From Diploptera punctata (lineage: Eukaryota; Arthropoda; Insecta; Blattodea; Blaberidae), in the NCBI GenBank assembly GCA_030220185.1, contig JASPKZ010003415.1:1204001-1268000 (forward strand): 64,000 nt of DNA, written 5' to 3'. The notes beneath the pieces were generated by a model that made no database searches, was not told where the DNA came from, and saw only the letters and a list, made by a program, of their open reading frames with translations. The stretch's first letter is position 1, and each line of letters opens with the position of its first letter. The position numbers and the translations under genes are program-made. Shown piece by piece: positions 53,610 to 63,582 of the stretch.

Positions 53610-53765
53610 CTCCATGGCGCGTCAGGCCTAGAAGACACTTGACCTACTTACCAGCCGGCTACTGGCTTCACATCTACATGTGTTAATCTCAGAGGGGTCT
53701 AGTCAGTGTAGGGGTGACATGTGGTCAGACATATCGGGTCCCCAGCCGTTATAGTTGATTTTGCT
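53610..53765 (-). mobile_element. SINE family 4 fragment
   Basis: ACCAGCCGGCTACTGGCTTC, then TAGTCAGTGTAGGGGTGACA and CCAGCCGTTATAG. 3' half only. Confidence 0.7.
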
Positions 53766-53769
53766 TTTG

Positions 53770-54660
53770 GAAATTACTTAACCCTAATATTCTTGATCCT
53801 GGCATACAGAGATAATGCAATTTTTATTCGGAACTATTAATGGCGGGCAGACACGGTCGTTTTTAGTTCCATTAGTTTCTTATTGTAATACCTATTTAGT
53901 TATCAAAAAAGTAAAATATAACTTACTTCATTTTTATTCAATTAAATCTATATAATTCTTTATAATCTAATACATTATCACAATCGTGATGGTGGGTGGG
54001 CACCGTGGAAGAAACACGAGAAGACGCCTTAAATCTAAACTTAGGCTAACCCAATTTCCACACCATCGGCGATCACAGGAATAATAAAGATTAGCAATGT
54101 AGATAATGTTGATTATGTCTAATTGTAATAAATTTAATTTATTGTACTCACAAGAAAGTAACATTCACTATTCTTAATTAAAAATGCTTCACTTTTCACA
54201 CGAAAACTTTCGCGCGCGAACGAAGACAAAAACTTGAAGGATGAGGCATCTGACGGCTACATGTTCAACTACTATCTAGATTGCAACATAGATCCATCTG
54301 CCGTCTGATTTATATACTACGTTGTTGAAGCCTCTTATTGTCTGTTGTGAAACGAAATGTTTAAAAGTACGGAATTAATTTTGTGTCAACATTTTGTGAT
54401 AATATTAACTTGTCAGTGCAAGAAATAAAAATATTGTTACTACAGCGGGTAAGAAAGCAAAGGATTTTTTGTTTGTGCAATACATTTTATTATTACAAAT
54501 ATTGATCATAGCAGAACACAGAAAGAGAGAAGCATAAACTTGCATCTAGAATTAGATTAGTTTTTTTAAGTATTTATTTTATTATAAATTAATTAATTTA
54601 TTTTATCGAATGGGAGGTGTGTATTATTCTCTGTTCTTGCTAGTACCACAGTCGTGAAAT
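53770..54660. other. Mostly unrecognised DNA
   Basis: A short phrase at about 53990-54060 (CTTAAATCTAAACTTAGGC) resembles the end of SINE tail 2. Otherwise nothing I can support. Confidence 0.4.
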
Positions 54661-54921
54661 TTATAAACAACACTCCTGATTGTTTATCAGCCACATAAGA
54701 GTGTGTTTACGCAATGACAGAGCAGGAAATTGTTACATTACATTTGGAATGAGTTCCCTCTTTGTCTTTTCCTTCAACTGCTATGTTCAATTGCAATGGG
54801 TGAGTCATTTTTATTCTATTATTTACAAAAAAATAATACAACTATGCTATTTTTTACCTCAATATGCAGGCTTAAAAAGCAATATAAACATACAATACCT
54901 TACAAAAATTTTGAAATCAGA

Positions 54922-54926
<5 letters not shown>

Positions 54927-54997
<71 letters not shown>
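54927..54997. repeat. (CT)n microsatellite
   Basis: Perfect CT run of about 70 bases. It produces the serine/leucine pseudo-ORFs on the plus strand. Confidence 0.95.
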
Positions 54998-55000
<3 letters not shown>

Positions 55001-55119
55001 ATGTGGGCCTATATGCTGAATGAAAGAAGATTAAAAATTTTAATACAAAATTCTTTTAAATAAATGTAATAAAATATCTTATAGTCAGTAGGCTACTTTT
55101 TTGGAAAAAATGATTTGGG

Positions 55120-55430
55120 AATAACTGCACTTAAACTAGCGTGAAATATTTTAAAAGTCCTATACAATAACAGTGCTTATGCACTAGAGTTTATAGAGAC
55201 AGCGATAACCCACAATCGAACCACATATCGATTATCATCCTCGTTTACTATCCATAGCTATGAAATTTAAATGACCAATATATCCCCAAATCTATGTTAA
55301 AAAATAGGGAAAACTGCACTTAAACTAGCGTGAAATATTTTCAAAGTCCTATAGAACAGCAGTGCGCATGCGCCAGAGTTTATAGAGCCAGCGATAACCC
55401 ACAATTGAACCACATTGATTATAAATTACT
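55120..55430. repeat. Direct repeat of about 190-bp period
   Basis: ACTGCACTTAAACTAGCGTG, then CAGCGATAACCCACAAT and GAACCACAT occur at about 55125-55235 and again at 55314-55420. Confidence 0.85.
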
Positions 55431-55434
55431 AATA

Positions 55435-56370
55435 TTTGCAATAAATCTCCAAATCTATTTTTAAAAAATATATTAATAACATTAAAATTACCAAACGTTT
55501 ATTAAAAATGGGTGTACACTTACTTATCACTCCCTAACGCTGATCCAACCAGCGATAGAAAAATCATAGACTAAGTAATATACTCTGTGGAGAAAATAGC
55601 AATTAGCATCACAATGTTGTCTAACAGTGTCATAATATTGTGATTTGCATATTTAAATAAATACTTCAAAATTGTGTAATAATGTTATAAAAATTGTTTG
55701 AAAAAGTTTAAAATATTAAATAATGTTAGTAAATACAGAAGAAGAGCTATAGTTTACAACAATATAACTCAAAATTGAAGCGCTAGTAGAAGTGCAGTTG
55801 AGCCAAAAAATATATTAATAATATTAAAATTATCAAACATTTATTAAAAATGGGTGTACACTTATTTCTCACTCCCTAATGCTGATCCAACCAGCGATAA
55901 CCCAAAACAGTGATAGAAAAATCATAAACTAAATAATATACTCTGTGGAGAAAATAGCAGTTAGCATCACAATATTGTCTAACAGTGTCATAATATTGTG
56001 ATTTGCATATTATATAAAACCGGCTTTCAAAAAGAGCTAAAGAAGATAGACCAATGGACGGGAGAAGAACAAGAGGAAGACCTGCCAAGAGATGGATAGA
56101 CAGTGAATGCACATCCAGTATGTCTTCCTCCGAGGAGTGATTTTGGAAATAAACAGGATGAAAATCCTACAAATTAAGTTTAAGAAGAAGAAGAAGAAGC
56201 ATATTTAAATAAATACTTCAAAATTGTCTAATAATGTTATAAAAATTGTTTGGAAAAGCTTAAAATATTAAATAATGTTAGTAAATACAGAGGAAGAGCT
56301 ATAGTTTACAACAATATAACTGAAAAATCAAGCGCTAGTAGAAGTGCAGTTGAGCCAAGATTTGGGTGGA
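55435..56370. repeat. Tandem duplication, second copy split by a LINE fragment
   Basis: Copy 1 (about 55455-55810) and copy 2 (about 55810-56355) share ATGGGTGTACACTTA, ATACTCTGTGGAGAAAATAG and TAGAAGTGCAGTTGAGCCAA in order. Copy 2 carries the 187-bp insertion at 56012-56198. Confidence 0.88.
56012..56198 (+). mobile_element. LINE C-terminal fragment inside a duplicated unit
   Basis: A frame reads GRRTRGRPAKRWIDSECTSS, then SSEE and a stop. A short 3' UTR and a (GAA)n tail follow. The target-site duplication GCATATT lies at 56005-56011 and 56199-56205. Because copy 1 of the host repeat lacks it, the insertion came after the duplication or was present in only one copy. Confidence 0.85.
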
Positions 56371-56779
56371 TTCTTTTTTATAGGAGCTTCCATGAAGAAG
56401 CTATAAATTGTACCGTACCGTACTTAGGATGAGAGTTTCTAAAGACATTTTGACAAAAAATAACCATGATATATAGATGTTTTTGGCAATAAATTATAAG
56501 AAAATAGACTTTAAAAATTCACTCTTATTTTGAGTAATACCACCCCCCTTAACTTTAGTGCTTGTGCACTACTTAGGTAATTAATTATTTACTTGTCATC
56601 AACCAAGGATTTCGTTCAAATGAACAATCAAAAGTAACTATTTCATTGTAACCATGGCAGTATTAAATAACAGTATGCCTAGAGGTCATTTTTAAATTAT
56701 ATTTGCTGATGTCGATGTTAGTACCTATTTAAAACTACTATTTGATTTACTTTACATTTACACATCATTCTTTTTTTTT

Positions 56780-56905
56780 ATTCAATGCTCCAGGTTGTCA
56801 TTTCGACATTTCCGGTTTCTCTCCTGGCACTGGCATAATTGTAGCCCACTTCTGAAGTTGGGGTGCCTAGAAGGCGGAGTTATGTTACCCCCGATGATAT
56901 GATGG
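56780..56905 (-). mobile_element. SINE tail-2 fragment
   Basis: CAGGTTGTCATTTCGACATT, CCCACTTCTGAAGTTGGGG, AGAAGGCGGAGTTATG and GATATGATGGGTT. No head. Confidence 0.7.
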
Positions 56906-56997
56906 GTTAAAACTTAAAAAGCTAACAGATCAAAATAACACACACTAAACATATATTCGTCTTTTTGTGTACCATTTATATTTAGTTAAGTTGAATT

Positions 56998-57332
56998 GTC
57001 CACCGCTGTGGTCTCGAGGTAGCGTGCTGCCTTGTCACACAGCGGGCCCAGGTTCGATCCCCGGTCGGGGCAGTTTTTCTGGGTGAGGTTTTTATCTGTA
57101 AGACAAATGTCAGGAAAACTTTAAGGCCCAAACGGTTCCCGAAATCATATGGCCATCATCATCATTATAATCCTTATCATTATCATCCTTATCATCATCA
57201 TCATCCTTCACCGGCGTGGAAAGCAACGGGAAGCTACCACACCTACAATTCCCTAGTAAAGCTGCAAGCATAGCATGAAAATGCTATGATTGCAGTGAAG
57301 GATCTGCCTTCGGGCAGAATTACTATGGATGG
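56998..57332 (+). mobile_element. SINE-A, full length, reference copy
   Basis: 335 bp from GTCCACCGCTGTGGTCTCG to CTATGGATGG. The 10-bp perfect target-site duplication AAGTTGAATT lies at 56988-56997 and 57333-57342. The parts in order are: tRNA-like head with box B GGTTCGATCC, CAGTTTTTCTGGGTGAGG, AGGCCCAAACGGTTCCCG, an (ATC)n stretch, GTGGAAAGCAACGGGAAGC and GCAGTGAAGGATCTGCC. A short deletion removes part of the 'CGGGGTTTTTCCTCACC' segment. Confidence 0.95.
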
Positions 57333-57534
57333 AAGTTGAATTTGAATCTGTTAGTTTTTAACATATCTTATATTGGAAATGTTTTCTGAACGAACAATTC
57401 AAATTGAACAAAATATTTGGTTGACGACAGATAAATAATTATACTCCCCAACTAAAACATAGCTGATAGTTGGTAATTATGAGAAAACTATGTATGGCAA
57501 TTATGAGAAAACTATGTATGGCAATAATTGCCAT

Positions 57535-58075
57535 TGAACTTTTTAATCACTATGAGGTTTAATTTATTTTAAAATCAAACTTTTCTACCTCTCCTCATAT
57601 AATCTTCTAAGTAGATTGCAATTTCAAGACCACAACGGTCATCATCTTCAGTACAATCTTGATGACTGATGTTATGTCGATCGGAAGAAATACTTCTTCT
57701 TCCCACTGTTGATGGACTGATGAACCTCTGGATCAGGTCAGGATTTGCAGAAATTTCAAAGTTCATAAGTTTTCCGTTGTTTGTCTGAATGTGGATTTTT
57801 TCCCAAACCGTGAATTCCTTATGTTTATCTATTTGTTTAATTAGGCTGGCTTTTGATTCAATTTAACTTTTTTCGAACCAAGCATGAGCGGCTGCTGTTG
57901 ACTTTTTCACTTCTCCATTTTTGACATTTCTAAGATGTTCATTCTCCCTTGTTTTCAAATTTCTTTTTGTTTTTCCAATATAAATTTTGTCACAATCCAT
58001 GCATTTGATCTGATAAATTCTTGATTTGTTTTCTTCTTCAGGTAGGAAACATTTGATTTTATTATATGTATGGCA
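57535..58075 (-). mobile_element. Penelope-like element, 3' part, copy 1
   Basis: Minus-strand reading: RIYQIKCMDCDKIYIGKTKR, then NLKTRENEHLRN (GIY-YIG endonuclease with the CxxC pair between the two motifs). A stop follows, then KEFTVWEKIHIQTNNGKL and the 63-codon frame 57766-57575 (MNFEISANPDLIQRF). A CTGAAGA-hairpin-GAAA motif lies at 57651-57622. The RT domain is missing. Confidence 0.88.
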
Positions 58076-58079
58076 AACT

Positions 58080-58600
58080 TACAACAATTATAACTGCTTA
58101 CAGCTACCTAACATAAAAGTTTAACAATTAAGTTTAATGATGAAAGTTAACTTTCATCATATGACTTCACCTCAACTGTATTTGATATGAATTTTACTAG
58201 TATTAATTAAGTTTAAGACCAAGCATTATTAAAACCTAATCAAAAAGTAACTAAACATTAAATTATGCTAGGCAAAAAGAACAAATATTAAATTAGGGTG
58301 AGTTAATTTTATTAGCTTTTTAATTTTAAAACTGATGAGTACCAACTGTTGTTTCCTGTATCATAAATTATTTTTTTACAGAAGTTTTGTCTTACATTTT
58401 TTTTTCATAATTAGAGCATTGACCTAATTTTCATAAAATGAATTTTTTTTATCTCATATTTAGTTCGAGAACAGTAGTATAGTACTGTATTTTTATTTAA
58501 TGATGTTCTTTACAACTCAGGTCACTAGCTGAACTAACTAAAAAATGGGTTTAAAAATGCCGACAAATTTTGCTCAAATAACTCATATTTTAGGCTTGAT
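58080..58600. other. AT-rich DNA, nothing recognised
   Basis: Contains a local inverted pair around AAGTTTAATGATGAAAGTTAA near 58130-58160. No coding or transposon signature. Confidence 0.45.
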
Positions 58601-58745
58601 ATTCTTTTATGTGCCTGTAAATCTGTGCATTGGTATCCAGGCTTTAATCCCCTTCTGAAGAAAGCCATGCTCATTTTTTTTTTTTTTTCCATTCAAAATC
58701 CATTAACTTTGGGTGAGTTTGAACCTGTAAACCTGAGAACCAGAA
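58595..58745 (-). mobile_element. SINE-like fragment
   Basis: Reversed phrases (GGCTTGATATTCTTTTATGT, CATTCAAAATCCATTAA and GTTTGAACC) resemble the 21100/34225 SINE family on the minus strand. Weak. Confidence 0.35.
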
Positions 58746-58849
58746 GCGAGCATGATAACAATTATTCCATCAGGACCAACTGTCATAGAACAAATTTACT
58801 TAACTCACTGGCACTATCAGATCCTAAGATTCATGTCCGCATGGACATA

Positions 58850-59285
58850 AGCTCACCATACATCCTTTGTTGGGCTAATGTTTTCCAATCATACTCTGTA
58901 TAATCTACTTCCTCAAATCATAGTTAATGTTATTTCTCTCGCTTCATTCTTAGTTTGCCAACTGAGCATTTTCCCTCTGGTTTTCCTACAAGAAGTTTTC
59001 ATCGCCCTTTTTCACAACCTATTTGTGCTGACATGTCTTGCCCATCACAGTCTACGAGACTTAACAGTTTGTATGCTTCCTATGAAGATCATGTAGCTCA
59101 CTGTTAAATAGTCTTCTCATATGTCTGTCTGTTCATCTCTCTTTGGTCCAACAATTTCCTAAGACCTTTATTCTCAAACACTCATAATCTTTTCTCCTCC
59201 CTTAAGTAAGAGTCCATGTTTCACAACAATATAATATAACTGGGAGAGAATAACAGTTTTATATATTTTCAGTTTAAATAGCAAA
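58850..59285 (-). mobile_element. LINE 3' fragment (VGKPEGK-type tail), minus strand
   Basis: Minus-strand text contains KLLVGKPEGKCSVGKLRM. It shares the flanking phrases GTTTTCCAATCAT and AACTGGGAGA(G)AATAACAG with the 26740-27440 and 70-670 copies. Confidence 0.65.
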
Positions 59286-59289
59286 TTCC

Positions 59290-59985
59290 GAAGATAATCT
59301 ACAGAAAGGTCTGTATGAACTTAACAAAATTACAGAAGAATATGGATAAAGATATCTACAGAAAAAACAAAAATTATGGCATTATAAGGTGTAGATCCTG
59401 TCAGAAGTAAAATTGTACTGGACAATAAAATTTTGGAGCAGGTGAATAATTTTACATATCTAGGATGCAATATCTCATATGAAGAAGAAAAGGATGTAAA
59501 TGCAAAAATATCTAAATTTTTAAGAATTTTAGGGTTAATAAATTCTATCTTCAAGCCACAGTTAGTCCAAAAGCATTCAAGACTGAAAGTGTATAAAACA
59601 CTGGCTCTTCCAACTCTTTTGTATGGTAGCGAAGTATGGACGTTGAAACAGAAGGATATACAGAGACTTAGATCTGCTGAAATGAGATATCTTCGGAGGA
59701 CTGCAGGATACACACTACTAGATTACAAAAAAAATGAAGACATCTTAGAAGAATTACACATGGAATCTTTAGAAAACAAAATTTCTGATTATAAGTCAAG
59801 ATGGATACAACATGTTCATCGAATGGAAGATCACAGAATACCCAAACTAATGTTAAGATATCAACCTGCAGGAAGAAGAAGACCAGGACGTCCACTCAAA
59901 AGACTTCTGGATGGTGTTTCTCTTGAGGCCGAAACAGGTCAACAAATGGCCTAAATTCGTGAATGTACTATGATGATGATGATGA
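59290..59985 (+). mobile_element. LINE-B 3' part
   Basis: RTE-like post-RT region with (ATG)n tail at about 59968-59984. ORF 59433-59954 (173 codons) reads MEQVNNFTYLGCNISYEEE, then LALPTLLYGSEVWTLKQKD, LRRTAGYTLLDYKKNEDI and GRRRPGRPLKRLLDGVSLE. The upstream 140 bp hold DPVRSKIVLDNKI after a stop. It is 5' truncated. The 44885-45240 fragment is a close relative. Confidence 0.9.
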
Positions 59986-60239
59986 TTTTTTTTGAGAGAT
60001 GTTGGGACGACAAGATTCCCTGTAATGCACAATTAAATTAAAAGAGACAAATTTTAATTTATTCTAGGGTATAACATCAAGTCAAAAAAGTCCAAACAGG
60101 CAAAAGGTCCAAACTGAATGGCTCTGGCCTTAAAATCAAAGTAGAAATATATGTCATCAATATTACACTAATTATGTATTTTTATTGAATGAATATAAAA
60201 AAATGTTCCATAATGCGATCAATATCTAGACCTCATATT

Positions 60240-61330
60240 AAGAAAAAAACCATAACAGCAACAGTCTAGATATCAGCATTTACAGAAAACAAACCAGTGA
60301 TACAATCAACCATTCATAATAAATCTAGGCACCTCCCCCCCACAACAAAAATCGGTACCGTTCCCAGTCTCATCAACAGAATGAGAAAACTACCACTTAA
60401 CCAAGAAAATTACAATAAAGAACTGAAATACATCAAACTTCTAGCATCCAAAAATGGCTAAAATGAAGAAATAATTAACAAACTAATCAAAAAACAAAAA
60501 AAGGAAGAATTAGTGAACTTAACTGCATTGAGGTTGAGGAACCAGCTATAACGGCTGGGGGACTCGACATGCTAACCACATGTCACCCCTACACTGGCTG
60601 TTGATCATCTACCTCTATGATTGACATATGTGGATGTGAAGGGCCAGCAGCCGGCTGGTAAAAGGGCAACCGCTGAAAAGTGGAAAGACCCCCAATTGGA
60701 ACTGCATTGAATAGAGAAATAGACAATAATAAGACTAAATTGTTAACTCTCACATATACTGGTCCCAAAACACAAAAACTGGCTAAAACCATCAAAAAAA
60801 CAAGACAAAAATGTAAGAATCATCTTCAGAACAACCAACAAACTAAATAACATAATCACAAACAAAATAGAAGAAATAGACATTTACAAAAACAAAGGAG
60901 TTTATAAATTAAAATGCAGCAGCTGTGAGAAGTTTTACATTGGCAGAACAACTAGGAATTTCAACATACGATATAACAAACATCTCAAAGACTTTAGACT
61001 TAATGAAGGCAAATCCAGCTTTGCAAAACATGTCATAGATACAGGTCACCAATTCAATACCATCGACAACACATTATCCGTCATCCATAGAGAAAACAAC
61101 AAAATCAACATTCTCAAAGAAATTGAGATAATAAAAGAAACCAAAAACGCTCACCTGCTGAATGAGAACTCGCCAGTGACATCAACCTGCTCTATAGAAT
61201 TCTCACAAACAACCACTACCAATTCACAAGCTGAAGATGAAGCATATGCTTCGAAAGTACTCCACACCCTATATCCAATGTTGAGTAAGACTGAGATCTC
61301 AGGTACTCTATTTTTTATTATAAATATCAA
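60240..61330 (+). mobile_element. Penelope-like element, RT end plus GIY-YIG, copy 2
   Basis: RT C-terminal text: ISIYRKQTS, then VPSLINRMRKLPLNQENYNK and ELKYIKLLASKNG. A SINE interrupts at 60532-60709. Then LTYTGPKTQKLAKTIKK, RTTNKLNNIITNKI and the endonuclease: KGVYKLKCSSCEKFYIGRTT at about 60893-60952 (GVY, CxxC and YIG), GKSSFAKHVIDTGHQFN and LKEIEIIKE. The C-terminus runs to LHTLYPMLSKTEISG. A CTGAAGA-hairpin-GAAA motif lies at 61232-61257. Several stops are present, and the RT catalytic blocks are missing. Confidence 0.9.
60532..60709 (+). mobile_element. SINE family 4, 5' truncated, inside the Penelope-like element
   Basis: Identical in order to the 3' half of 22559-22903: GGTTGAGGAACCAGC, CCACATGTCACCCCTACACT, GGGCCAGCAGCCGGCTGG and GGAAAGACCCCCAATTGG. 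The 11-bp perfect target-site duplication AACTGCATTGA lies at 60521-60531 and 60710-60720. The tRNA-like head is missing because of 5' truncation. Confidence 0.95.
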
Positions 61331-61434
61331 ATATGTTTAAAAAATCAAGTCAATACTATCAATATAAAATAACATTGCTTGCCATTTGCAAAATATTAAG
61401 TAATGCACAATTAAAAAGACTCCTTGGCACAACA

Positions 61435-61510
61435 GATCATGAATATCTTGACCTGCCAGTGAGCTGCTGGCCTCATATCCACAGAGATTAATGATATCCT
61501 GCCTTTAGAA
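61435..61510 (+). mobile_element. SINE family 4 fragment (orientation uncertain)
   Basis: CCTGCCAGTGAGCTGCTGGC, then CTCATATCCACAGAGATTAA resembles 53260-53340. Only about 75 bp. Confidence 0.45.
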
Positions 61511-61544
61511 GAGAAACGTGTGATTAGTATATAAGATAAATATT

Positions 61545-61870
61545 TCATACCTCTCCTCATATTAATCTTCTAAGTAGATCACGATTTCAAGACCATAGTT
61601 TGGAAAAAAATCCACATTCAGAAAAACAAAGAAAAACTTATGAACTTCAAAATTCCCGCGAATCCAGGCCTGATCCAGAGATCGGTCCACCAACAGAGGG
61701 AAGAAGAAGTGGTTCTTCCGATCGACATTACATCAGTACTGAAGAAGGGACCGCTATGGTCTTGAAATCACAATCTACTTAGAAGATTAATTTGAAGAGA
61801 GGTATGAAAACATTTGATTTTATCTTAAATTAAACCTCATAGTGATTTATTCCTATAAAAGTTCAAAATA
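61545..61870 (+). mobile_element. Penelope-like element 3' tip with inverted ends, copy 3
   Basis: Plus-strand text KIHIQKNKEKLMNFKIPANP, then GLIQRSV matches the C-terminal frame of copy 1 (57535-58075). The left edge (61550-61598) is an inverted copy of the right edge (61754-61808), with CTCTCCTCATATTAATC against GATTAATTTGAAGAGAG. The CTGAAGA...GAAA motif is at 61739-61767, and part of it is repeated, inverted, at the left edge. Confidence 0.8.
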
Positions 61871-62205
61871 TGTGATTTGTATGTCGAATCTCTTGGAGCT
61901 GCTGCCAAATTCCTCAACATGTTGAGTGGACACTACATTGGCAGAAAATTTCTTTCTCCACAGAGACTTACAAGGGAACTGTCAACCATTACATGCCAAA
62001 ACCTACCTTGAAATTTCTTCCAGAGAAGCGTTGTGAAGTACAAAGGATGTGTCCAAAAAATTATCTGCCATTTTAACTGAAAGACACTAAAATCCTGTGC
62101 CAAAACTCTCATTTAAACTGTAGGGAAGTGATACTACCCCTGTATTAGCAGTTCTTATTAATTTGCACCTGTTATTAGTTTGTTTTTATCTCTATTGTTA
62201 TAAAA

Positions 62206-63190
62206 TAAGTTAAAATATACCTTCTTAGGTAAGATCCGTTGTCCTCAACTTATAAAATATGTAATATTTATGCCTGTAGGCCTTTCAGAACAACCGTTCC
62301 ATCTTCAGCAGGTCCCTCTTCGCTACAACATCCAGTATGATGGTTGATGCTGCTGGTCCTAATGTGGTGTTGTCGTGACTAAAGCTTCTTCCTGACAATA
62401 TCGTATAGTGGGTTGTTTAGTCTGGGAGTGCTTTCATTTATTAAAAGCTTGTTGTCTATTTCCTTGATAATTTCCAGGTCTACCAATATGTTGATTTTAG
62501 TTGAATTTCCCGCTTTGTGTACTATTGTAAGGGTGTCTTCTATTGAGTTCATTCTATGACCGGCGTTTATTATGTGCTTAGCGTAATTAGACTTTCCATA
62601 TGCGTATACGAAATCGTTACGATGTTCTTTAAACCTTATGTTGAAGCTTCTTTTCGTTCTACCTATATTGAACTTGTCACAGTCTTTGCATGTTAATTTA
62701 TATACACCCTTGCCATTAAATTTATTATGTTTTTATATTTTGTTACTTATTACATTATTTAGTTTATTATTAGTTTTGTAGGATATGTTTAAATTTTTAT
62801 TTATTTTTCTCAATGTTTTTGCCAATTTTATGGTTTTGTGGCCTGTGTATGTTAGTGTAGTCCATTTATTATTAATTAATATCTGTTTCTCTTTCCAGTT
62901 TCGTTTTTTATTTATATCGGTTTTCCTCTTTTGTTTTGTTACAAGTTTCTCTATAATTTTGCTGTTGTATCCATTGTTTCTAGCCATTTTTTTATGTACC
63001 GCAATTCCATATTATAATTAATTTTGTTTAATGGCAGTTTTAGCATTCTATTAATTAGGCTCTTGAATACGCTGATTTTTTGTTGGTGTGGATGTCTTGA
63101 TTTGTTGTTTATTGCAAGCATATTAGTTGTTGGTTTTCTGTATATATCTATTTCAATTTTTTTTGTTTTCGCGTTTCTAACTACAAGCTT
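62206..63190 (-). mobile_element. Penelope-like element, RT end plus GIY-YIG, copy 4
   Basis: From 63190 downward: KIEIDIYRKPTTNMLAINNK, then VFKSLINRMLKLPLNKINYN and MELRYIKKWLE (end of the RT). The linker frame 62987-62733 has LTYTGHKTIKLAKTLRKINK. Then the endonuclease KFNGKGVYKLTCKDCDKFNI and GRTKRSFNIRFKEH, where YIG has become NIG, probably inactivating. NNPLYDIVRKKL ends the frame. The CTGAAGA-hairpin-GAAA motif is at 62308-62283. The 62206-62424 segment recurs at 63583-63802. Confidence 0.9.
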
Positions 63191-63213
63191 TTAATAAATG
63201 AAAGCACTTCAAC
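63191..63213 (+). repeat. Inverted tip of the Penelope-like element
   Basis: AAGCTTTTAATAAATGAAAG is the inverted counterpart of 62437-62461 and lies at the 5' truncation point of copy 4. Inverted tips of this sort are a known feature of Penelope-like insertions. Confidence 0.7.
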
Positions 63214-63214
63214 C

Positions 63215-63580
63215 TTACGGCGACATACGTCGCGACTTCCGAGTTCTCTCATTATTTAAAGTATCTAGCGTCATAAAGTAAATACTATTACTTGTATATA
63301 AAGTTATAATTACGTGTATTTTTTATGTATGAATTATTTCAGCAAATGTTCTAATATATATTTGTTAAAATAAAGTTTGTATCGTTGGGTTATGTGTGGA
63401 GTTTATAACGGTACAAGCATTCCTTCCATAAATAGAAGTAGACCTTGAAAGATTCCCTAACCTTGATAACAGCTAAATGTCTTCACGGCAGACTGGTCTC
63501 AGCTGGAATACTATTACATTAAAACCATTGCCTTTTGAGCTCAAACCTCGCTACCTATAACCTGTCCTATAAAGGTTGTA
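63215..63580. other. Sequence between two Penelope-like copies
   Basis: No coding motif. Begins CTTCAACCTTACGGCGACATACG and ends at the upstream edge of the 63583 repeat. Confidence 0.4.
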
Positions 63581-63582
63581 AT

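Noticed and set aside
54680..55063. 127-codon Ser/Leu-rich protein
   Set aside because: The centre is the (CT)n microsatellite, with no supporting domain on either side.
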